Counted from the first letter of the stretch, positions 1 to 4,636 are shown. The stretch is 5,599 bases of DNA from Ramlibacter sp. (GCA_023701085.1 JAMPXR010000191.1:1-5599), one strand, 5' to 3'. Translations and numbers: made by a program. The notes: generated by a model from the letters alone, not told the origin.

Positions 1-1
1 C

Positions 2-670
2 CGCTACGGCCGGATCTCGTACCAGCTCGCGCCGAGCTACGCCGACCTCTTGCGCGAAGTGGCCGCCGGCAATCCCGTGGTGGTGCTGCAGGACGTCGGC
101 CCCTTGTTCACGCAATGGCACTACGCCGTGGTCAACGGCTTCGACTACGCCACCGGTACCTTGCTGCTGCGATCGGGCACGGTGCGGCGCCAGGAGATGC
201 CGTTCACCTATTTCGAACGGACCTGGATCAAGGGCGGCTATTGGGGCATCGTGGTCATGCCGCCGGACAGGATCCCGGTGACGGCCACGGAAGACCGCTG
301 GATGACGGCGGTGCTGGCCATGGCCCGCGTGAGCACGGGCGAAGCGGCGACCCAGGCCTATGCTGCCGCCCTGAAGCGCTGGCCCGACAACCTGCCTGCC
401 GCGATCGGGCTGGCCAACCAGCACCATGCGCGCGGCGCCATCGGCGAGGCCGTCGCGGTGCTGCGCCAGGCGCGGCAACGCCACCCGCAATCGGTGATCG
501 TCATGAACAACCTGGCGCAGGCCCTGTCCGACCAGGGACGCCATGCCGAGGCCCTGTCGCAGATCGACCAGGCCGCCAGCGACCCTCAAAGCCCGTTCGC
601 CGCGGATGTGCGGGCCACGCGCCAGCTGATCCTCCAGCGCATGGGCCAGCGCAAGGCCGGCAACCGCTAG
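2..670 (+). CDS. PA2778-family C39-like cysteine peptidase with C-terminal TPR (5' end missing)
   Basis: The reading frame is open from base 2 to the TAG at 668-670, leaving 222 visible codons; the N-terminus, including the expected catalytic Cys, lies left of the window. Visible residues 1-100 look like the second half of a papain-like/C39-type peptidase fold. A hydrophobic strand (NPVVVLQDVGP) leads to WHYAVVNGFD, whose His is the likely catalytic histidine, and is followed by LLLRSG and a WIKGGYWGIVVMPP strand, an order I associate with the PA2778 family. From about visible residue 120 the chain becomes helical and TPR-like, with NLPAAIGLANQHHARGAIGEA and VIVMNNLAQALSDQGRHAEA as two repeat cores with typical spacing. 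Family members are thought to be exported or membrane-associated peptidases of unclear substrate, often next to a PA2779-type gene, which here would be off the left edge. The gene converges on the small exported-protein gene, with 46 bases between stop codons. Confidence 0.85.
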   Translation, partial: RYGRISYQLAPSYADLLREVAAGNPVVVLQDVGPLFTQWHYAVVNGFDYATGTLLLRSGTVRRQEMPFTYFERTWIKGGYWGIVVMPPDRIPVTATEDRWMTAVLAMARVSTGEAATQAYAAALKRWPDNLPAAIGLANQHHARGAIGEAVAVLRQARQRHPQSVIVMNNLAQALSDQGRHAEALSQIDQAASDPQSPFAADVRATRQLILQRMGQRKAGNR

Positions 671-716
671 GCGATCGCCGGGCCTGGCGCTTTCCTCCCG
701 TTCTTTCCTCTTGGTA

Positions 717-1100
717 TCAGTTGCGGTCGTAGCGCGGGCGCAGCGGCGCGGGCGCCGGTTCCGCGGGAGCGGCGCCCATGGCTACCGTGGCCGGGGGTTC
801 AGGAGCCGGCGCGGCGGCCACGGGTTCGGGTGCCGGCGCGGGCTGGGCGACGGGTTCGGGCGGCGGAGCCACTGCCGCGACCTCCGGCTCGCGCGTGATG
901 GTGGCGGTCCTGATCTCACCCAGCGGTGCCAGCACGCCGGTCTCGCCCATCGGGGTCATGTGCGTGCTTTGCTGGCCGGCCCCGATCCCCGGGTTGGTGA
1001 TCAGTGGGTTGGGCGGCTCGCTCTGCGCCACGGCCACGCCGATCACGGCGACGGTAGAGATGCCGGCGAGCAGGCCAGCCGCTTTGGTCAATGCGCTCAT
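717..1100 (-). CDS. Small exported Ala/Pro/Glu-rich protein, DRN-tail family member 1
   Basis: 127 residues starting at the ATG (CAT at 1098-1100) and ending at TGA (717-719). A strong GAAGGAG Shine-Dalgarno (1108-1114) lies seven bases before the ATG and fixes the start. Residues 1-25 form a Sec signal peptide: a short N-region with one Lys, a hydrophobic core, and VAVA before Gln26, so signal peptidase I cleavage is likely after Ala25; there is no lipobox Cys. The mature part has GAGQQST at 40-46, TPMG at 49-52, then a Pro/Ala/Glu-rich, probably extended segment (about 72-120) in which PEPVA occurs twice ten residues apart; the matching DNA decamer is at 821-830 and 851-860. The chain ends in RYDRN. 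It shares the signal peptide style, GAGQQST/TPMG and DRN end with the protein at 2514-2831, and the DRN end with that at 4006-4266. Periplasmic or secreted location is inferred; function is unknown to me. A long opposite-strand ORF here is a composition shadow. Confidence 0.85.
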   Translation of the reverse strand: MSALTKAAGLLAGISTVAVIGVAVAQSEPPNPLITNPGIGAGQQSTHMTPMGETGVLAPLGEIRTATITREPEVAAVAPPPEPVAQPAPAPEPVAAAPAPEPPATVAMGAAPAEPAPAPLRPRYDRN

Positions 1101-1107
1101 GAGAAGG

Positions 1108-1164
1108 CTCCTTCAAGTTGGAATCATCGAATCGCCGGCTTCCGTGCCAGCTGTATGCAGACTA
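1108..1164 (-). promoter_or_regulatory. Promoter -10, 5'-end hairpin and RBS of the 717-1100 gene
   Basis: On the minus strand, a C-TAGTCT box (1159-1164) fits a TAnnnT -10 element. Five bases later comes CAGCTGGC (1146-1153). GCTGGC (1146-1151) can pair with GCCGGC (1134-1139) across a six-base loop, with one U-G wobble. A start about seven bases past the box, near 1152, would put this stem-loop at the very 5' end of a leader of about 52 bases that ends in GAAGGAG (1108-1114). The same arrangement precedes the other two DRN-tail genes. CTGACG at 1185-1190 lies 20 bases upstream of the box; that is too far for a classical -35, so its role is uncertain. The start site is predicted, not observed. 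Confidence 0.55.
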
Positions 1165-1352
1165 GCGGCCGGTTGGCTGCGCGGCGTCAGGCCCGGCCGT
1201 CAAACCCTGTCGGACGAGGGCTGCCCGGCTTGCCCCCGCGCGCTGACGCGGTTGCGCGCCACACGCGCCCGAAGCACAGCCGCAGGCGGGAAAGCACGGC
1301 GCCAGCTTCGAGACATCCAGCGCGCGTGTCGGCGGGACGCCGACCGCTCTGC

Positions 1353-1364
1353 TAGCCTTCAGCC
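1353..1364 (+). promoter_or_regulatory. TAGCCT box immediately before the Nudix ATG, possible leaderless start
   Basis: TAGCCT (1353-1358) is followed by six bases and then the ATG at 1365. No AGGAG-like sequence precedes this ATG. A -10 box at this distance would start transcription at or next to the A of the ATG, giving a leaderless mRNA. The same hexamer serves as the apparent -10 at 2889-2894. No good -35 is visible; a GC-rich inverted repeat (GTCGGC at 1328-1333, GCCGAC at 1339-1344) lies where the -35/spacer would be and could be an operator. Confidence 0.35.
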
Positions 1365-2249
1365 ATGGAATCGCAAGCACAACCGACGGAAACATCCGTG
1401 CGGGCGGCCGCCAGCGCAGTGATGCTGCGGGACGGCACCGGCGGGCTGGAGGTGTTCCTGCTCAAACGCCATGGCCTGTCCGCCGTGCTGGCCGGCGCCC
1501 ACGTGTTTCCCGGCGGCAAGGTCGATCCCGAAGACGCCGGCCTCGATGCGGGCGCGCATCTCGACATGGGCGCCCCGGCGCTGCGGGCCGCCCTGCACGA
1601 ACCCCAGCTCGACGAAGCGGCGGCGGTGGCGCTTTACGTGGCCGCGCTGCGCGAAGCATTCGAGGAAACGGGCGTGCTCTATGTGCGGGATCCTGCCCCG
1701 CGAGCGTGCCAGGCTGCCTGGCAGGCACCGCGCGAAGGCCGCACATTCGGCCAGACCCTGGCGCGCTATTCGCTCAGGCTCGAAGTCAGCCGGCTGCAGC
1801 CCTGGTCGCGGTGGATCACGCCCGTGGTCGCGGGCACCATGCGCAAGCGCTTCGACACGCGCTTCTTCCTGGCTCCGCTCCCAGCCGGCCAGATCGCGCG
1901 CCACGACAACCACGAGGCGGTGGACAGCGTGTGGCTCACGCCGCGCGCGGCCTTGCGGCAGTACTGGGATCGGCAAATCGACCTGGCGCCCCCGCAGATC
2001 ATGGGCCTGGCCCATCTGGCGCGGCATCCCTGCGTGGACAGCGCCATGGCGCAGGCACGAAGACGTCCGCCGCCGCTGGTCCTGCCCGAGCCGTTCGAGC
2101 TCGAGGGCGCGCGCATGGTGTGCTATCCGGGAGACGAGCGGCATCCGGTCCGCCAGCGCGCCCTGCCGGGGCCCACGCGCCTCATCTACCGCAATGGCCG
2201 CTTCGAGCCGGTGGACGGACTGGCAGCGTTGTTTGCCGAGCCGCGCTAG
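1365..2249 (+). CDS. Nudix hydrolase, NUDT19-like with inserted Nudix box
   Basis: 294 residues, ATG to TAG (2247-2249). Residues 11-35 (SVRAAASAVMLRD, then EVFLLKR) are the first strands of a Nudix fold, and only this ATG leaves them intact, so the start is well supported despite the lack of a Shine-Dalgarno. The Nudix signature is split: FPGGKVDPED at 48-57 supplies the Gly and first Glu, while REAFEETGVL at 96-105 supplies the R-E-x-x-E-E-x-G half with the metal-binding glutamates. About 39 residues lie between first Glu and RE instead of the canonical seven. This insertion is characteristic of NUDT19/RP2-like enzymes; the mammalian member hydrolyses CoA and acyl-CoAs. Downstream WITP (150-153), KRFDTRFFLAPLP (161-173) and the HEAVDSVWLTP segment (183-193) also fit that group. 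The likely role is cytosolic hydrolysis of a nucleoside-diphosphate-linked metabolite, possibly CoA-type, but substrate cannot be assigned from sequence. It is divergent from the small exported-protein gene on its left, and the next gene on its right converges on it. Confidence 0.88.
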   Translation: MESQAQPTETSVRAAASAVMLRDGTGGLEVFLLKRHGLSAVLAGAHVFPGGKVDPEDAGLDAGAHLDMGAPALRAALHEPQLDEAAAVALYVAALREAFEETGVLYVRDPAPRACQAAWQAPREGRTFGQTLARYSLRLEVSRLQPWSRWITPVVAGTMRKRFDTRFFLAPLPAGQIARHDNHEAVDSVWLTPRAALRQYWDRQIDLAPPQIMGLAHLARHPCVDSAMAQARRRPPPLVLPEPFELEGARMVCYPGDERHPVRQRALPGPTRLIYRNGRFEPVDGLAALFAEPR

Positions 2250-2463
2250 CGCGCGCTTGCCGGAGGCAGCCTACGCGCGGTCGAGCAGGCGGCTTGCTTG
2301 TGATTTGCCGCGCGCTCGTCCACACTGTGGCCTGCCGGCCGGGCTCCGCGTCATAAAGACAGGTATCGGGCTTTCGTGACTCGCGCGAAATGCAAGAACA
2401 TTGTCCAGTGGGCCCGGCTGCCCCCGCACGGGCGCCGGGGCGCGGCGTCAATGCCGATCCAAG

Positions 2464-2492
2464 AAAAAAACCGGGCGACGCCCGGTTTTTTT
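2464..2492. terminator. Symmetrical (bidirectional) intrinsic terminator
   Basis: CCGGGC (2471-2476) and GCCCGG (2480-2485) form a six-bp GC stem with a GAC loop. It is flanked by seven A on the left (2464-2470) and seven T on the right (2486-2492), so it works as a Rho-independent terminator on either strand. On the minus strand it follows the stop codon of the 2514-2831 gene by about 21 bases and is clearly its terminator. On the plus strand it would stop any read-through from the Nudix gene, which ends 214 bases upstream. I see no gene in the 2250-2463 gap. Confidence 0.9.
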
Positions 2493-2513
2493 CAGTGTGA
2501 CAGCGTTCCCGAT

Positions 2514-2831
2514 TCAGTTCCGGTCGGCGCGCATGGTGCGCGTCGTGGTCGATTCCGTGGTGGCCGTAGAGGATCCGCTCGCCCCCATCGTCGTTCCGCT
2601 GGCGCTGGTGTCGGTACTGGAGCTGCCCGCCGCCGTGCTCGGCGCACTGGTGCCGGCGCCCGGTGTGCCGGTGCTGCCCATGGGGGTGGTCTGCGTGCTT
2701 TGCTGGCCGGCGCCCGTGGCCGGGTCATTCGACGTGGTCGTGGGCGGCGTGCTTTGCGCGATGGCGGCGCTGGCGATGGCGACGGTCGCCAGGCTCGCGA
2801 GCAAGCCTTTGATCGTTGTCGATGCAGTCAT
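2514..2831 (-). CDS. Small exported Ser/Thr/Gly-rich protein, DRN-tail family member 2
   Basis: 105 residues from the ATG (CAT at 2829-2831) to TGA (2514-2516). AAGGAG (2840-2845) lies eight bases before the ATG. Residues 1-25 are a Sec signal peptide (Lys8, hydrophobic Leu/Ala core, AIA before Gln26). The mature chain carries GAGQQST at 40-46 and TPMG at 49-52, the same residue numbers as in the 717-1100 protein. A Ser/Thr/Gly/Ala low-complexity stretch without Cys or aromatic residues follows (about 53-98), ending in RADRN. The DNA coding for the AGQQST block is identical over 20 bases to that in the first gene (2692-2711 versus 961-980), consistent with duplication. The mature protein is probably disordered and periplasmic or secreted; Ser/Thr richness could permit glycosylation, but nothing here shows that. 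It is transcribed alone, with its own promoter-like region and a strong terminator. Function unknown to me. Confidence 0.85.
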   Translation of the reverse strand: MTASTTIKGLLASLATVAIASAAIAQSTPPTTTSNDPATGAGQQSTQTTPMGSTGTPGAGTSAPSTAAGSSSTDTSASGTTMGASGSSTATTESTTTRTMRADRN

Positions 2832-2839
2832 TTCGGAGA

Positions 2840-2894
2840 CTCCTTGAATGATGGTGGAATTCGGCCGGCCTCGTCGCCAGCTGCCCCAAGGCTA
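2840..2894 (-). promoter_or_regulatory. Promoter -10, 5'-end hairpin and RBS of the 2514-2831 gene
   Basis: Minus-strand C-TAGCCT (2889-2894) is the -10-like box, followed after five bases by CAGCTGGC (2876-2883). GCTGGC (2876-2881) pairs with GCCGGC (2864-2869) over a six-base loop with one U-G wobble. Predicted transcription start is near 2882, giving a leader of about 51 bases with the hairpin at its 5' end and AAGGAG (2840-2845) near its 3' end. CTGACG (2915-2920) lies 20 bases upstream of the box, exactly as before the 717-1100 gene. Confidence 0.55.
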
Positions 2895-3146
2895 GAAGCT
2901 CTGCGAAACGAATACGTCAGCCCTCACCATGAATCCGTGTAAGACGACGCCGGCCCCGCGCGTTCGCACGCGGCGCCGCTCCCGCCTGATGACCCAGCAG
3001 GGCCGGCGATGCGCCCGACAGCCGTCCGGCCATCCGTTTCCCCCGTGCAGTCGCGCTTGCGGTGCGGCCGCCGGGCACCGGCCCGGCTCAGCGGGGAGAA
3101 TGCTGGCAATGGGGGTTACGCACAGGCAAGCTTTGTCACGGTAGCC
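2895..3146. other. Intergenic stretch with no convincing gene
   Basis: Together with the leader at 2832-2894 and the hairpin at 3147-3166, this is a gene-free interval of 343 bases between the second DRN-tail gene and the L,D-transpeptidase gene. Its left end holds upstream sequence of the DRN-tail gene, including CTGACG at 2915-2920. The short plus-strand frames inside it give Arg/Pro-rich products without ribosome-binding sites or recognisable domains. I find no tRNA, insertion sequence or repeat array. A small RNA ending at the hairpin at 3147-3166 is possible, but no clear promoter for it is visible. Confidence 0.5.
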
Positions 3147-3166
3147 GACCCCTTGTGGGGTCTTTT
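3147..3166 (+). terminator. Plus-oriented terminator-like hairpin downstream of the L,D-transpeptidase gene
   Basis: GACCCC (3147-3152) and GGGGTC (3157-3162) form a perfect six-bp stem with a TTGT loop, followed by TTTT (3163-3166) on the plus strand. It lies nine bases beyond the stop codon of the minus-strand L,D-transpeptidase gene. Read in that direction it has no T-tract (GGCTACC follows), so as an intrinsic terminator it points the other way. It could still act as a 3' stabilising hairpin for that mRNA, or end a plus-strand transcript that I cannot define. Confidence 0.45.
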
Positions 3167-3174
3167 ACATTGGT

Positions 3175-3927
3175 TCATCGCTGCGCGAGCCTGAGCTGCG
3201 CCTGGACATCATAGGAGCCGAAGAGCCGCTGGGCCGGCTGCGTTTCCGGCAGGACGTAGATGATGGCTCCGGCGCTTCGCACCGCCGGGCTCAGCACGGT
3301 CTCGAAGAAATCGCGCGGCAGGTTGATGCAGCCGTAGGAAATGCGGTTGTCGTCCACCGAGGGCGAAGCCAGCCGCTCGGCGCGCCGTTCCTCCGCGTTG
3401 CTCGTGATGACGCGGTGCATGGAGACGGCGGCGTCGTAGTCCACCCACACGACGTCCTCCCCGCGCATGTTCATCCCGACTTCCGCGACAAAGCGTCCGG
3501 CCGGGGTGGTGCGCTCCTGCGGAAGCACATCCGCGATCGGCTTGTCGCCGATGCCCGGGACGGTATGGTCGCCTATGGCCGATCCCAGCAGCACCGGCGC
3601 GTTGCCCTGCAGCCGTCCGGCGGCGTCGAACACATAGACACTCGCGCCTTTCTTGTCGACGATGACGATGGAGCGGTTGCGGGCATCGCGCGTGTACACG
3701 GCCCAGTTCGCCAACTGCCGCACATCGGGGCTTGGCTCCATGCCGCCGAAATCGGCCAGCCGCGCTGTCGCCACCCGCGCCGGGACATGCGGCCCGGCCT
3801 GACGCTGGACCATCGCGTTGGGCGGCAGTACCAGCGCGAGCACGGCGGCGCCCAGCAGCAGGCCTTTCTGCACCGAATCGAAAAATTCGGAGCTGCCGCT
3901 ACGGGACGTCTGCCTGGAAGGTTTCAT
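3175..3927 (-). CDS. L,D-transpeptidase family protein (YkuD domain), exported
   Basis: 250 residues from the ATG (CAT at 3925-3927) to TGA (3175-3177). A weak AAGGCGG lies 11 bases upstream of this ATG; an in-frame TTG at 3955-3957 sits inside a terminator T-run with no ribosome-binding site and is less likely. Residues 22-40 form one hydrophobic segment (GLLLGAAVLALVLPPNAMV), acting as signal peptide or membrane anchor, so the domain should lie in the periplasm. The YkuD fold covers about 85-228: RSIVIVDKKGASVYVFDAAG, TPAGRF (141-146), SMHRV with His171, and SYGCIN (197-202) with the presumed nucleophile Cys200. The usual signature is (S/T)HGC; here Tyr198 replaces the His before Gly-Cys. 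The expected reaction is transfer through Cys of a peptidoglycan stem peptide cleaved after its third residue, giving 3-3 crosslinks or protein attachment, although some family members have other roles. Both this gene and the small exported-protein gene upstream lie on the minus strand, separated by a strong terminator. Confidence 0.85.
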   Translation of the reverse strand: MKPSRQTSRSGSSEFFDSVQKGLLLGAAVLALVLPPNAMVQRQAGPHVPARVATARLADFGGMEPSPDVRQLANWAVYTRDARNRSIVIVDKKGASVYVFDAAGRLQGNAPVLLGSAIGDHTVPGIGDKPIADVLPQERTTPAGRFVAEVGMNMRGEDVVWVDYDAAVSMHRVITSNAEERRAERLASPSVDDNRISYGCINLPRDFFETVLSPAVRSAGAIIYVLPETQPAQRLFGSYDVQAQLRLAQR

Positions 3928-3955
3928 CTGCGGTCGAGCCGCCTTCGGCCAAGTC

Positions 3956-3993
3956 AAAAAAACCCATCGAAAGCCGTCGCCGGCTTTGATGGG
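3956..3993 (-). terminator. Intrinsic terminator of the 4006-4266 gene
   Basis: CCCATC (3963-3968) pairs with GATGGG (3988-3993), and AAAGCCG (3970-3976) pairs with CGGCTTT (3981-3987), giving a 13-bp stem with one bulged G and a TCGC loop. Seven A (3956-3962) on the plus strand become a T7 tract after the hairpin on the minus strand. It starts 12 bases beyond the stop codon of the third small exported-protein gene. The T-tract runs straight into TTGACT (3952-3957), a -35-like hexamer ahead of the L,D-transpeptidase gene. Confidence 0.9.
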
Positions 3994-4005
3994 CGCTGAC
4001 GATGC

Positions 4006-4266
4006 TTAGTTCCGGTCGGCTTGCGCGACACGCTCGGTCGTTGTTTCAGTGTTCGACATGGTCGTCGAAGAGCTCGTGTCGGTGCCGCTGCCCATGGTCG
4101 AGGAACCCGCGCTGCCGGCAGGCGCCGCCCCGCTGCTTTGCGTCACGCTGGAACTGCCGCTGTCCGTGCTCGTGGTGCCCGAGGTCTGGGCGATGGCGAG
4201 GCCGACACCGCCGGCCAGGACGGCCGCGGCGGCCAGGGTGGTCAGGCTTTTGCTGGTCAAGTTCAT
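4006..4266 (-). CDS. Small exported Ser/Thr-rich protein, DRN-tail family member 3
   Basis: 86 residues from the ATG (CAT at 4264-4266) to TAA (4006-4008). The frame is open further upstream to 4581, but AAGGAG (4274-4279) seven bases before this ATG, and the signal peptide that starts exactly here, fix the start. Residues 1-26 are a Sec signal peptide (Lys6, Ala/Leu core, LAIA before Gln27). The mature chain of about 60 residues is almost entirely Ser, Thr, Gly, Ala, Gln and Asp, has no Cys or aromatic residues, and is predicted to be disordered. It ends in QADRN. It lacks the GAGQQST block of the other two family members, so the relationship rests on the signal peptide style, low-complexity body, DRN end and shared upstream hairpin. 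Location is periplasmic or secreted by inference; function unknown to me. Confidence 0.83.
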   Translation of the reverse strand: MNLTSKSLTTLAAAAVLAGGVGLAIAQTSGTTSTDSGSSSVTQSSGAAPAGSAGSSTMGSGTDTSSSTTMSNTETTTERVAQADRN

Positions 4267-4273
4267 ATCGATA

Positions 4274-4279
4274 CTCCTT
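4274..4279 (-). promoter_or_regulatory. Ribosome-binding site that decides the start of the 4006-4266 gene
   Basis: Minus-strand AAGGAG with seven-base spacing to the ATG at 4264-4266. It excludes the longer in-frame reading that begins at 4581, whose extra 105 residues show no signal peptide and run across the promoter-like box and hairpin. Confidence 0.8.
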
Positions 4280-4335
4280 GATATTGAACGGTCGCGGGGG
4301 CGCTTGCTGCCGCCGCGAACGGGTTGGAGGAAAAC

Positions 4336-4366
4336 GCTGGCCGAGTGCCAGCTGCTTGTCACCTTA
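4336..4366 (-). promoter_or_regulatory. Promoter -10 and 5'-end hairpin of the 4006-4266 gene
   Basis: Minus-strand C-TAAGGT (4361-4366) is a TAnnnT box, followed after six bases by CAGCTGGC (4347-4354). GCTGGC (4347-4352) pairs perfectly with GCCAGC (4336-4341) over a five-base ACTCG loop. Predicted transcription start is near 4353, giving a leader of about 87 bases, longer than in the two sister genes. The GTTTT after the stem makes it resemble a weak terminator for the gene upstream. Its identical placement in the two sister genes favours a 5'-leader role. The CTGACG element seen before the sister genes is absent at the matching position. Confidence 0.5.
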
Positions 4367-4426
4367 GGCTCGAGCCAGCAGCCGCGAAGTGGGGATATGG
4401 CGGCAGCGCCTGTAGGACCACGGCTG

Positions 4427-4636
4427 TCAGGAATCGACCCGCACGGCGGCGCCCGAATCGCCGTTCGGCGAGACGGTTTCCTGGCCCCAGAGGTCGATCT
4501 GCAAGGAAGGGTTGGCGCTTTCGCAGCCGAACGCGATGTCCTCGTCGATGCCGAGCCAGCGGGCGGTCGTGTGCAGCACACTGGCGGCGGGGGGCGGTTT
4601 GATGGAAGCGGGCGAATAGCGCATCGGCTCGGTCAT
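4427..4636 (-). CDS. Hypothetical protein, 69 residues
   Basis: ATG (CAT at 4634-4636) to TGA (4427-4429). GGGAG (4643-4647) lies six bases before the ATG, and codon third positions are strongly G/C, both in favour of a real gene. I do not recognise the family. The first 20 residues are Pro-rich without a hydrophobic core (ASIKPPPAAS), so there is no signal peptide. The middle looks folded and acidic (TARWLGIDEDIAFGCESANPSL, in part, with Trp27 and one Cys), followed by IDLWGQETVS and a Gly/Ala/Val end. It is probably a cytosolic small protein. It lies between the methyltransferase gene (95 bases upstream, same strand) and the third DRN-tail gene, whose promoter-like box starts 60 bases beyond its stop codon. 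A longer frame on the opposite strand lacks any domain and looks like a shadow. Confidence 0.6.
   Translation of the reverse strand: MTEPMRYSPASIKPPPAASVLHTTARWLGIDEDIAFGCESANPSLQIDLWGQETVSPNGDSGAAVRVDS

Noticed and set aside
671..716. Possible terminator (CGCC/GGCG stem with pyrimidine-rich tail) between the first two genes
   Set aside because: Only four base pairs and a broken T-tract; not enough to call.
821..860. Repeated CGGGTTCGGG decamer as a regulatory repeat
   Set aside because: The two copies are in frame, 30 bases apart, and encode the PEPVA repeat of the small exported protein.
778..1422. Plus-strand ORF of 214 residues, Gly/Ala/Thr-rich
   Set aside because: It is antisense to the small exported-protein gene, has no domain or ribosome-binding site, and its composition mirrors the Pro/Ala codons of the real gene.
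1359..2144. Minus-strand ORF of 261 residues opposite the Nudix gene
   Set aside because: An Arg/His-rich GC-shadow frame; the plus strand has clear Nudix motifs.
2250..2463. Possible small RNA ending at the terminator at 2464-2492
   Set aside because: CATAAA near 2351 is a poor -10 with no -35, and the terminator is fully explained by the minus-strand gene.
2929..3144. Plus-strand ORF of 71 residues ending just before the hairpin at 3147
   Set aside because: Arg/Pro-rich product, no ribosome-binding site, no ordered segment; more like a chance frame in GC-rich DNA.
3928..3957. TTG start for the L,D-transpeptidase at 3955-3957
   Set aside because: It lies in the T-run of the upstream terminator with no ribosome-binding site; the ATG at 3925-3927 gives a normal exported-protein N-terminus.
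4331..4352. Hairpin followed by TTTT as terminator of the 69-residue ORF
   Set aside because: The stem is placed like the 5'-leader hairpins of the two sister genes and begins with the same CAGCTGGC, so a leader role is preferred; weak termination is not excluded.
4267..4581. N-terminal extension of the third DRN-tail gene to a start at 4581
   Set aside because: It would bury the signal peptide internally and cross the conserved hairpin; AAGGAG at 4274-4279 and the signal peptide both support the ATG at 4264-4266.
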